The notes under the pieces are model-generated. The model did no database searches, was not told where the DNA came from, and worked only from the letters and a program-made list of their open reading frames with translations. A DNA stretch of 9,212 nucleotides from positions 1-9,212 of the forward strand of contig CATKXN010000115.1 in the NCBI GenBank assembly GCA_949840605.1, given 5' to 3'. The position numbers and the translations under genes were made by a program. The stretch comes from an uncultured Alistipes sp. (lineage in GTDB: Bacteria; Bacteroidota; Bacteroidia; Bacteroidales; Rikenellaceae). The first letter of the stretch is position 1, and each line of letters opens with the position of its first letter. Shown here in pieces: positions 1 to 7,690 of the stretch.

Positions 1-1
1 A

Positions 2-1006
2 GCTCCCGGAGCCCTCGTGAAATTCCCCGCAAATATCGGCAACACGACCGAAAAGGCCGTTTTCAAGACGGCCTCGCTCCTGTGGCAGGACGCCGCCGGG
101 ATGGTCGAACAGATCATCGCCGCGCCCGAAGAGAATTGCGTCTATGCAGTCCTCAAATCCGGGGTGAGCGGTAATGCCGTCGTGGCCGTCAGGAACGACG
201 ACGGAGCCGTCGTGTGGAGCTACCACCTCTGGGTGGCCGATTTCGACCCCGATGCAGGCGTCATGACCTGGATCGATGCCGATGGCGTCACCTATAAGAT
301 GATGGACCGTTATGTGGGCGCCGTCAGCAACCAGCCGGGCAGCGACCTCTCCAACGGCCTGTTCTACCAGTGGGGCCGCAAGGACCCGTTCGTAACCTCG
401 AATTACGAGGGCAAGCTGAAAGCCATGTACGACATGTCCGGCCAGGAGGTGACGCGCACCGTCGAGCCGGTCTCGGCAGCGGATAACATGCCGAACAGTA
501 TCCTGAATCCTCTGACGCACTATTCCGGTGTCAGCGGAGGCAATTACAGCTGGCTTTCCAACAACAAGGGATCGGCCGACATCCATGCGATCAGCGATTA
601 TTGGGGCGGGGCCACCGGCGTCCAGACCAAATACGATCCGTGTCCGGCAGGCTGGCGCGTAGCCCCGATCGGTGCCTGGTATTTCTATAACGACTCCAGC
701 GTCACCGTCGAAAAAGTTTTCGCCGAAGGCGTGGCCACTCCCGCCAATAGGGACCTGATCGGGCGTTATGTCAGCACCGACGGCGGAACGACGAAATGCT
801 GGTTCCCGGCACAAGGCGAAGTTCAGCACAGCGGCAATTACTTGAACGGTATCGGCTCTACCTGGCCCAGTTCGAAGACGTGGTCTTCGACCGTGGATAC
901 GGACAATTTCCGGGCCTGGGCGACGAGCATCACTCCGACTTCCGCATCTCCGAAAGGCGGTCTGGGCTTCGGATACGAACTTCCCGTGCGCTGTGTGAAA
1001 CTCTGA
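2..1006 (+). CDS. Putative surface protein, C-terminal part (Fibrobacter major paralogous-like domain); 5' end outside window
   Basis: The frame is open from the left edge (first complete codon at base 2). The GTG at 17 is probably internal, because the five codons before it (APGAL) align with 'VAPGSTL' of the paralogue downstream. So 334 residues of a longer protein are visible and its signal peptide lies upstream. Visible residues 1-82 form the module with SLLWQD (26-30), SGNAVVAV (56-63) and VWSYHLWV (71-78). From about residue 88 to the end runs a domain like the Fibrobacter succinogenes major paralogous domain: MMDRYVGA (100-107), GLFYQWGRKDPF (119-130), YDPCPAGWRV (211-220), WSSTV (294-298) and the typical end PVRCVKL (328-334). 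Such domains occur in Bacteroidetes surface lipoproteins; their exact role is not established, and binding or adhesion is inference. It ends 28 bases before its paralogue, so the two may be cotranscribed. The domain assignment is from motif memory; that it is a real, truncated gene is close to certain. Confidence 0.85.
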   Translation, partial: APGALVKFPANIGNTTEKAVFKTASLLWQDAAGMVEQIIAAPEENCVYAVLKSGVSGNAVVAVRNDDGAVVWSYHLWVADFDPDAGVMTWIDADGVTYKMMDRYVGAVSNQPGSDLSNGLFYQWGRKDPFVTSNYEGKLKAMYDMSGQEVTRTVEPVSAADNMPNSILNPLTHYSGVSGGNYSWLSNNKGSADIHAISDYWGGATGVQTKYDPCPAGWRVAPIGAWYFYNDSSVTVEKVFAEGVATPANRDLIGRYVSTDGGTTKCWFPAQGEVQHSGNYLNGIGSTWPSSKTWSSTVDTDNFRAWATSITPTSASPKGGLGFGYELPVRCVKL

Positions 1007-1034
1007 TCGAAAAACCTTTTTAACCCTAATACGT

Positions 1035-2810
1035 ATGATTTCAATCAACAAACTCGGCAAGAGCCTGCTTGCCGCATTGCTGCTGACGGGGACCGCGACC
1101 ATCGTGTCGTGCGGCTCGGACGGTTCGGACGACGGCCCGAAGCTCGGGGAACTGAAAGCGATCTTTTCGTCGGACAATTTCTCGGTCGAGGCCGGCGGGA
1201 CCGTGTCGCTGCCCTTTACCGTGACCGGGGTCGAGGGCGCTACGCTCGCCCTGAGCGCCACGGCTTCCCATACGGCCGCCGCGACGAGCGTCACCAACGA
1301 TGCCAATTATTCGGGTTCGGTCGAGTTTACCGCACCGGCCATTACCGACGGTGAGACGGTCACCGTGACGCTGACCGTTACCGACAGCAAGAACAACCGT
1401 TCGACGACGGCCCGGACTTCGGTGACCGTAGGCGCTTCGGAGAAACTCGCCGTCGCGCTGAGCGCCGACATCAAGTCGATGGCCACCAAACCCGGCGGCT
1501 CGTTCGAACTGCCCTTCACGGTGACGGGCATCGGCACGGCTACGGTCGCTTCGGACGTGACCCTGACCGCCACGTCGGGCTGGCGCGCCGCGTGCGAGTG
1601 GGGTGCGGACAAGAGCTCGGGCAAGATCAAGGTGACGGCTCCGGCCGCGCTCACCCCGACGCTCGCGCTGTCGATGACCGTCTCCGACAACCACAACCGC
1701 ACGGCGAAGCTCGAAGCGACGCTGACGATCGTCGAGATCTCGACCGCCGCCAATGCCGCCAACTGCTATATCGTGGCTCCGGGCAGCACGCTGACCATCC
1801 AGGCTGTCGAGGGTAATTCGACGACCGCGCTCAACTTCAACAACGCCGCGCTCGTATGGCAGGACGCTCTGGGCATGGTGAAGTCCGTTTCGGCGAACAG
1901 CACCGAGAAAGTGGTGGTCGTGCAGCTCAACCCGGGGATTGCGGGCAACGCCGTCGTCGCCGCCAAACTCGACGACGTGATCGTCTGGAGCTGGCATGTC
2001 TGGGTTACGGACTACGATCCGATGAGCGATCCGTTCGTCTGGACCGACAAGTCGACGGGCACGAGCTATACTTTCATGGACCGGAACCTCGGTGCCAAAA
2101 ATGCCAAGAAATATGACGTCGGAGCATTCGGTTTGTTTTATCAGTGGGGCCGCAAGGACCCGTTCGTAGGCGCCGACGGCGTGATGTCCTCTGCTTATGT
2201 GGCCAAATACGACATTGAGGGCAATCGGGTGCGTGAGGCCAGCGAGCAGCGTCCGACCTATCCGTCGTCCGACTACGAGAGCACTAACCTCCAGTTGGCT
2301 ATTCAGAATCCGACCATTTTTTATACGGCTCCCAGTTCGGCATGGCCCGTCGTAGACTGGCTGACCGACGACGCACAGCGTCAGAACCACGACCTGTGGG
2401 GCGGCGTATCGGGTTACAAGACCAAGTACGATCCGTGTCCCGAGGGCTGGAAGGTTCCCGCTGCGGGCGCCGCATGGGGATTCCGCAAGGAGTACAAGAA
2501 GGCCGGCGCGCTCACTGACGGACAGCCCTACGATTCGACCTATCCTTGGTTCATCGAATCCGACGACGCTTACAGCCTCGGTTTCCGCTACAAGCAGGCC
2601 GATTCGGGCAAAGAGTATTGGTTCCCCTTTGCAGGCCGGAAAGAGGTGGGTACGGGTGTGTTGAATGGTGTAGCCGGCGGAGGCTCTTTCCATACTGCGA
2701 CCTGCCAGAACACAGTGGTCATAGTGCAGAGTCTCGCATGGGGTAATCCGGCGAGCGACCCGGGGCATAACCGTCCGTATGGTTATTCGGTTCGTTGCAT
2801 CAAGGAGTGA
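1035..2810 (+). CDS. Surface lipoprotein with two Ig-like repeats and a Fibrobacter major paralogous-like domain
   Basis: This is a 591-residue protein. Residues 1-25 are a lipoprotein signal peptide (K6/K9, hydrophobic 11-24, lipobox IVSC with lipid Cys26). The next residues, GSDGSDDG, are acidic and serine-rich like the Bacteroidetes lipoprotein export signal, so surface exposure is expected. Residues about 41-134 and 138-233 are two beta-rich Ig-like repeats: VEAGGTVSLPFTVTG at 51-65 and TKPGGSFELPFTVTG at 151-165, exactly 100 apart. They are probably a spacer or stalk. Then comes the ANCYIVAPG module (242-250) with LVWQDALGMV (273-282), AGNAVVA (303-309) and VWSWHVWVTDYDP (317-329). The C-terminal domain has FMDRNLGA (347-354), GLFYQWGRKDPF (366-377), YDPCPEGWKVP (465-475) and GYSVRCIKE (583-591). 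The ATG at 1035 is chosen because it begins the signal peptide. The gene ends in two consecutive TGA codons. It is a paralogue of the gene just upstream. Ligand unknown; a surface-binding or adhesin role is inference. Confidence 0.88.
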   Translation: MISINKLGKSLLAALLLTGTATIVSCGSDGSDDGPKLGELKAIFSSDNFSVEAGGTVSLPFTVTGVEGATLALSATASHTAAATSVTNDANYSGSVEFTAPAITDGETVTVTLTVTDSKNNRSTTARTSVTVGASEKLAVALSADIKSMATKPGGSFELPFTVTGIGTATVASDVTLTATSGWRAACEWGADKSSGKIKVTAPAALTPTLALSMTVSDNHNRTAKLEATLTIVEISTAANAANCYIVAPGSTLTIQAVEGNSTTALNFNNAALVWQDALGMVKSVSANSTEKVVVVQLNPGIAGNAVVAAKLDDVIVWSWHVWVTDYDPMSDPFVWTDKSTGTSYTFMDRNLGAKNAKKYDVGAFGLFYQWGRKDPFVGADGVMSSAYVAKYDIEGNRVREASEQRPTYPSSDYESTNLQLAIQNPTIFYTAPSSAWPVVDWLTDDAQRQNHDLWGGVSGYKTKYDPCPEGWKVPAAGAAWGFRKEYKKAGALTDGQPYDSTYPWFIESDDAYSLGFRYKQADSGKEYWFPFAGRKEVGTGVLNGVAGGGSFHTATCQNTVVIVQSLAWGNPASDPGHNRPYGYSVRCIKE

Positions 2811-2838
2811 TGACCGACCCGGAAGCGTAGAAATCGGA

Positions 2839-2873
2839 GGGGTTGCCGGCCTGAATGGCGGGCAACCCCTTTT
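2839..2873 (+). terminator. Rho-independent-type terminator hairpin after the 591-residue lipoprotein gene
   Basis: Arms GGGGTTGCC (2839-2847) and GGCAACCCC (2861-2869) pair perfectly over 9 bp. After a G-G mismatch, three more pairs (2849-2851 with 2857-2859) leave a five-base loop. Four T residues (2870-2873) follow directly. It begins 28 bases past the stop of the upstream lipoprotein gene. The T-run is short, so termination may be partial. The hairpin ends only 34 bases before the chosen susC-family start codon. Confidence 0.75.
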
Positions 2874-2907
2874 ATCAGCAATTCAAACCCGCTTAAAACA
2901 GCATGAA

Positions 2908-5900
2908 ATGAAGAGATTTCTGGCAACAGTCATAGCTTGTATGGCATTCTGCGCCGTGCAGGCACAGTCCCGCACGGTGCGGGGCACCGTGACCGATGCC
3001 GCCGACGGGTCGCCCGTGGTGGGCGTCGCCGTCACGGTGGAGAACGGCACTGCGGCTGCGGTCACCGGGCTCAAGGGCGACTATGCGATCCAGGCCTCGC
3101 AGGGGCAGACGCTCGTCTTCTCGTTCCTGGGCATGACCACCCAGCGACACAAGGTCGGTGCGGCCGACGTGATCGACGTGAAGATGGCTGCCGACAACAA
3201 GGTGCTCGACGAGGTGATCGTCGTGGCCTACGGAACGACCAAGAAGGAGACGTTCACCGGCTCGGCCGAGATCGTCACGGCCGAGAAGCTCAAAGACCGT
3301 CCCGTGACCGACGTCACCAAGATGCTCGACGGGCAGGTCGCGGGCGTCATGTCTACCTCGGGCGGCGGACAGCCGGGCAGCGGTGCCGAACTGCGCATCC
3401 GCGGCTTCGGGTCGATCAACGCCTCGAACTCCCCGTTGTTAGTGGTAGACGGCGTGCCGTTCGACGGCGACCTGAATTCGATCAACAGCAGCGACATCGA
3501 GTCCATGTCGGTTCTCAAGGACGCTTCGGCGGGAGCCTTGTACGGGGCCCGCGGCGCCAACGGCGTGATTCTCATCACGACCAAGCAGAACGCCGGACGG
3601 GGCGAAGCGCTCAGCGTGCGCCTGAGCGCCAAGGTGGGCGTCAGTTCGCGGGCCATTCCCGCCTACGACACGATGTCGGCACGCGAATATATGGAGCACA
3701 TGTACCGGGCGTGTTACAACGACCTGGTCTACACGGAGGGTTATCTTCCGTCCGTGGCCGCGGGGATGACCGCCGACCGGCTGGCCCGCCAGATTCTCGG
3801 CACGGACAACATCTACAATGTTTACGACAGGGAGATCGGGCAGCTTTTCGACCCGAACGGAAAGATCGTGAAGGACGCCCGCCAAAAATACAACGAGAGC
3901 TGGCTCGACGAGGCCGAGGCGAAATGCCCGGTCCGCCAGGAGTATCAGGTCTCGGTCAACGGCTCGGGCCGGAACAGCCGCTACCTCGCTTCGCTGAGCT
4001 ATCTCAACGAGGAGGGTACGCTCAAGACCACCGGTTTCGAACGTTATACGGTGCGTGTCGGCGCGGATTTTTCGCCCAAGAAGTGGCTCGATTTCGGGGC
4101 TAACGTCAACTATGCCCACACTGACAGCCAGTTCCTGGGTTCGGAGGGTACGGCCAACAACACCAATGTCTGGTACTCCGCGATGCTGATGGCCCCGATC
4201 TACCCGGTCTACAGGAAGAATCCCGACGGCAGCACCGTCTACGAGGGCGACAAGAAGGTCTTCGACTACGGTTCGTCGCGTCCGGCCGGGGCGCAGAACA
4301 ACCGCAACTCGGTGGCGACGCTCTTCGACGACGACTATTATACGCTGACAGACAACGTCAGCACCCGCGCCTATGTGGGTTTCAACTGGAAAGGGCTGAA
4401 ATTCACTTCCAATATCGGCGTGGACAACGTCAACGCCTACGAGACGACCAATTACAATCCCTTTTCGGGCAACGCCGCCGGCACGGGCCGCCTCACCAAG
4501 GAGAGCAGCCGCATGATGAGCTATACGTGGAACCAGCTGCTGTCCTACAAGACGCAGATCGGCCGGCACAACATCGACGCCATGGCGGGCCACGAGTTTT
4601 ACAACTACAACATGCGCTACATCATCGCCGAGCGCACCGGCTTCCCCTTCGCCGACTACGACGACCTGGGCATGGGTTCGACGCTCGCCGAGGCCAATTC
4701 GGCGTCCGACAACTATTCGATCAACTCCTACCTGTGCCGTGTCAACTACGACTTCTCCGACCGCTACTATCTCTCGGCGAGCTTCCGCATGGACGCCTCG
4801 TCGCGTTTCAAGAAGGAGAACCGCTGGGGAGCCTTCTGGTCGGTGGGCGCTTCGTGGCGCATCTCGCAGGAGACGTTCCTGAGCGACGTGAGCTGGATCG
4901 ACAACATCACGCTCAAGGCCAGCTACGGCGTGCAGGGCAACGACAACCTCGGCTCCTACTACGCCTGGCAGTCGCTCTACGACATGAACTATCCGAACGC
5001 CAACCAGTCGGGTGCGGTCATCAACTCGATCGAGAACCAGGACGTGACGTGGGAGAAGAACGGCAACCTGAACGTCGGCGTCGAGTTCCGTCTGTTCGAC
5101 CGCCTTACGGGCACCGTCGAATGGTATAACCGCAAGACCACCGACCTGCTGCTCGAATACCCGATGGCCATTTCGCTCGGATTCCCGGGCTATTACGCCA
5201 ATGTGGGCAGCATCGTCAACCGCGGTTTCGACATCACGCTGGGCGCCGACATCGTCTCGACGCGCGACTGGCGCTGGAACGTCACGGTGATGGGCTCCAC
5301 GCTGAAAAACAAGGTTTTGAAGCTCACCGACAACGGCGAAGACATCGTCAACGGCGTCTACATCATCCGCGAGGGGCAGGAGATCAACACCTTCTACATG
5401 TCAAGGAGCGCGGGCGTCGATCCGACCACCGGCGAACAGCTCTACTGGGCCTACGAGAAGAACGCCGACGGCAGCATGAAGCCCGGTTCGGAGTTCGTGA
5501 CCAACGACGCCACGGTGGCCGCCGGCTGCAAATACCTGCAGGGCAGCCGCATTCCCGACATCTACGGCTCGATCTCCTCGTCGCTGACATTCCGCGGCTT
5601 CGACCTGGGACTGCTCTTCACCTATTCGCTCGGCGGCAAGATTTACGACTCGATCTACAACGCCATGATGGAGCCGTCGTTCGTCGGACAGACCTACCAC
5701 CGCAACGCCCTGCGGACGTGGACCGCCCCGGGACAGCGGACCGACGTGCCGCGCACGACGACCACCGCTTCGACGCAGATCACCGACCGTTACCTGGTCG
5801 ACGCCTCGTATTTCGCCGTGAAGAACATCTCGCTGGGTTACAGCCTGCCGAAGCGGCTGCTGGGCAAGGTCGGCATCGAGTCGCTGCGGGTCTATCTGGC

Positions 5901-6027
5901 GGCCGACAGCCCGTGGATCTTCACCCACCTGAAGGGTATGAACCCGCAGGCCAGCTTCACGGGATCGACCTCCTATTCCTATACGCCCAACCGCACGTTC
6001 ACGCTGGGCGTGGACTTAAAATTCTAA
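2908..6027 (+). CDS. SusC/RagA family TonB-dependent outer-membrane transporter
   Basis: This is a 1039-residue TonB-dependent transporter, normal length for the family. It should form the outer-membrane barrel that imports a ligand captured by its SusD partner. Residues 1-19 are a signal peptide (cleavage probably VQA|QS). About 22-97 is a carboxypeptidase-regulatory-like Ig fold (TVRGTVTDAADGSPVVGV...). DEVIVVAYGT (101-110) is the TonB-box-like segment. The plug spans about 115-226 and ends in the SusC/RagA signature: LLVVDGVPFDG (177-187), SVLKDASAGALYGARGANGV (201-220) and ILITTK (221-226). The rest is the 22-strand-type barrel, ending in aromatic Phe (GVDLKF), as outer-membrane barrels do. 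No N-terminal secretin/TonB short (STN) domain is present, so this copy is not expected to signal to an anti-sigma factor. The frame is open up to an ATG at 2779, but that would put 43 residues before the signal peptide, so 2908 is chosen. The SusD gene follows after 6 bases. Substrate unknown. Confidence 0.96.
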   Translation: MKRFLATVIACMAFCAVQAQSRTVRGTVTDAADGSPVVGVAVTVENGTAAAVTGLKGDYAIQASQGQTLVFSFLGMTTQRHKVGAADVIDVKMAADNKVLDEVIVVAYGTTKKETFTGSAEIVTAEKLKDRPVTDVTKMLDGQVAGVMSTSGGGQPGSGAELRIRGFGSINASNSPLLVVDGVPFDGDLNSINSSDIESMSVLKDASAGALYGARGANGVILITTKQNAGRGEALSVRLSAKVGVSSRAIPAYDTMSAREYMEHMYRACYNDLVYTEGYLPSVAAGMTADRLARQILGTDNIYNVYDREIGQLFDPNGKIVKDARQKYNESWLDEAEAKCPVRQEYQVSVNGSGRNSRYLASLSYLNEEGTLKTTGFERYTVRVGADFSPKKWLDFGANVNYAHTDSQFLGSEGTANNTNVWYSAMLMAPIYPVYRKNPDGSTVYEGDKKVFDYGSSRPAGAQNNRNSVATLFDDDYYTLTDNVSTRAYVGFNWKGLKFTSNIGVDNVNAYETTNYNPFSGNAAGTGRLTKESSRMMSYTWNQLLSYKTQIGRHNIDAMAGHEFYNYNMRYIIAERTGFPFADYDDLGMGSTLAEANSASDNYSINSYLCRVNYDFSDRYYLSASFRMDASSRFKKENRWGAFWSVGASWRISQETFLSDVSWIDNITLKASYGVQGNDNLGSYYAWQSLYDMNYPNANQSGAVINSIENQDVTWEKNGNLNVGVEFRLFDRLTGTVEWYNRKTTDLLLEYPMAISLGFPGYYANVGSIVNRGFDITLGADIVSTRDWRWNVTVMGSTLKNKVLKLTDNGEDIVNGVYIIREGQEINTFYMSRSAGVDPTTGEQLYWAYEKNADGSMKPGSEFVTNDATVAAGCKYLQGSRIPDIYGSISSSLTFRGFDLGLLFTYSLGGKIYDSIYNAMMEPSFVGQTYHRNALRTWTAPGQRTDVPRTTTTASTQITDRYLVDASYFAVKNISLGYSLPKRLLGKVGIESLRVYLAADSPWIFTHLKGMNPQASFTGSTSYSYTPNRTFTLGVDLKF

Positions 6028-6033
6028 ACCGCG

Positions 6034-7677
6034 ATGAAAAAAATCAACTGCATACTCCTCTGCCTCGCGGCCTGCGCCGGCCTGTCGGGCTGCGGCGACC
6101 TGATGGAGACCGCTCCGTCGAATGAAGTGGATAAAAATTTGATCCTCAAAGATGTCGATGCCGTCAAGGTGGCCATGAACGGAGTCTATTCGACGATGTA
6201 CAACCGCATCGACTTCGTGACGGCCAACGCCCACCAGTGCTTCGGCAACATGGCCGTGACGCTGTGCGCCGAGGTGATGGGCGACGACATGATCCAGACG
6301 GCCCAGGGCCCCGGATGGTTCTGGAAAGACTACAACTACGAGGCCCGTGTGCGCTACACGAGCAAGATCTGGCGCTGCTATTTCACGTGGAAATATTTTT
6401 ACGAGATCATCAGCAATGTCAACTACATCCTTTCCGTCGAGCACACCGCTGCGGGCGACGGGAATGAGCTGAAATGCGTCATGGCGCAGGCCTATGCCGC
6501 CCGGGCGTTCGCCTATTTCATGCTGATCCAGTCGTTCCAGCAGACCTACAAGAAACACGAGACGTGGCCCGGAGTGCCGGTGTACACCGAACCCACGACC
6601 AGCGCGTCGAAGGGCAAGGGGCGCGGAACGGTCGAGCAGGTCTATGCGCAGATCAACGACGACCTGACGGCGGCCCTGACGCGCTTCAAGGAGTGCGGCA
6701 TCGCGCAGGAGCACGTCTCCAACCTCGATTACTACGCCACGAGCCTGCTTAAGGCCCGCGTCGCGCTGGTGCAGAACGACTGGCCGGCGGCAGCCGAAGC
6801 CGCCGCCGAGGCGATGAAGAAGCCGGGCCGTTCGCTGCTCGGCATGACCGACGCCACGGTCATAAAAGGCACGTTCGACGATGCGACGAAGAACTGGACC
6901 ACGGGCAAGACGCCGTTCAACTCCGTGGCGTCGAGTTCGGTGCTGTGGGGTGCGGAGATGCTTTCGGAGCAGTCCACCGTCTATGCGTCGTTCTTCTCCA
7001 ACATGGACGCCTGCACCGATGTCTACTATGCGGCCGAGACGCCCAAGTGCATCAGCAACTGGCTCTACGCCCAGATTCCCGACACCGACGTCCGCAAGGG
7101 GTGGTGGAACGGCAATATCGGCATTCCCGCCGAGGATTGGAGCTACGGCGCCAACATCAACTACAACCAGCACAAGTTCCAGTGGGCCGACCAGAAGGCG
7201 CACAAGGGCGACTATATCTTCATGCGGCTGGAGGAGGCTTACCTCATCCGCGCCGAGGCGCTGTGCCGCATGGGCGCCGAATACGAGGACGAGGCCCGCA
7301 GCACGCTGCTCGAACTGGGCTCGCGCCGCGACACGGAGTACGCCAGGCGCATCGAGTCGCTGACGGGCAACACCCAGACCTTCGCCACGACGGGCATCGT
7401 GAAGACCCTGCTCGACGAGATCCTTCTCCAGCGCCGCATCGAGCTGTGGGGCGAGGCCGGACGTATTTTCGACATCCTGCGCCTGGCGAAAGGGTGGACG
7501 CGCTACTGGGAGGTGAACGGTGAGAAGAGCAACCACACCAACTACCTGAGCAAGTATTCCGAGTACCTCAATTTCCCGGCCGACTACCTCGAATGCATTC
7601 TGATGATCCCGCAGGCCGAGATCGACAACAACCCCAACATCACGGCCGCCGACCAGAATCCCTATGTTCAATCTTAA
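6034..7677 (+). CDS. SusD/RagB family outer-membrane nutrient-binding lipoprotein
   Basis: This 547-residue protein should be the extracellular lid and ligand-binding partner of the SusC-type transporter encoded 6 bases upstream. Residues 1-19 are a signal peptide and LSGC gives lipid Cys20; GDLMETAPS after it is the usual SusD N-terminus. The helical, TPR-like core includes MAQAYAARAFAYFMLIQSF (150-168). The C-terminal SusD/RagB signature is clear: FMRLEEAYLIRAEAL (396-410), DEILLQRRIELWGEAGRIFDILR (461-483) and the closing IPQAEIDNNPNITAADQNP (525-543). Length and order match the family. The mature part contains nine cysteines besides the lipid one, which seems many for this family. Ligand-contact residues differ between SusD proteins and cannot be read from sequence, so the substrate is unknown. 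The 13-base gap to the next lipoprotein gene indicates one transcript. Confidence 0.95.
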   Translation: MKKINCILLCLAACAGLSGCGDLMETAPSNEVDKNLILKDVDAVKVAMNGVYSTMYNRIDFVTANAHQCFGNMAVTLCAEVMGDDMIQTAQGPGWFWKDYNYEARVRYTSKIWRCYFTWKYFYEIISNVNYILSVEHTAAGDGNELKCVMAQAYAARAFAYFMLIQSFQQTYKKHETWPGVPVYTEPTTSASKGKGRGTVEQVYAQINDDLTAALTRFKECGIAQEHVSNLDYYATSLLKARVALVQNDWPAAAEAAAEAMKKPGRSLLGMTDATVIKGTFDDATKNWTTGKTPFNSVASSSVLWGAEMLSEQSTVYASFFSNMDACTDVYYAAETPKCISNWLYAQIPDTDVRKGWWNGNIGIPAEDWSYGANINYNQHKFQWADQKAHKGDYIFMRLEEAYLIRAEALCRMGAEYEDEARSTLLELGSRRDTEYARRIESLTGNTQTFATTGIVKTLLDEILLQRRIELWGEAGRIFDILRLAKGWTRYWEVNGEKSNHTNYLSKYSEYLNFPADYLECILMIPQAEIDNNPNITAADQNPYVQS

Positions 7678-7690
7678 ATGCGTACAAGCG

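Noticed and set aside
17..19. GTG at 17 as the start of the first gene
   Set aside because: Homology to the paralogue continues upstream of it to the window edge, and no signal peptide follows it.
1007..1034. AAAAACCTTTTT as a terminator or promoter between the two paralogues
   Set aside because: Five A-T pairs around a two-base loop would not form a stable hairpin, and there is no TAnnTTTG box.
1041..2768. A 575-codon open frame on the minus strand, antisense to the 591-residue lipoprotein
   Set aside because: It is the mirror of a GC-rich gene with strong codon bias. The protein is arginine- and glycine-rich low-complexity text with no domain, signal peptide or leader. The plus-strand frame has a signal peptide and recognised motifs.
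2779..2907. Upstream ATG at 2779 as the SusC start
   Set aside because: It overlaps the previous gene, spans the terminator hairpin and places 43 unrelated residues before a perfect signal peptide.
2937..4103. Long overlapping frames inside the SusC gene (2937-4103 plus, 3439-4593 minus)
   Set aside because: Both are Arg/Gly-rich translations without motifs, caused by high GC at third positions.
7664..7690. ATG at 7664 as start of the accessory lipoprotein
   Set aside because: It overlaps the SusD 3' end by 14 bases and adds nine residues before the lipoprotein signal peptide.
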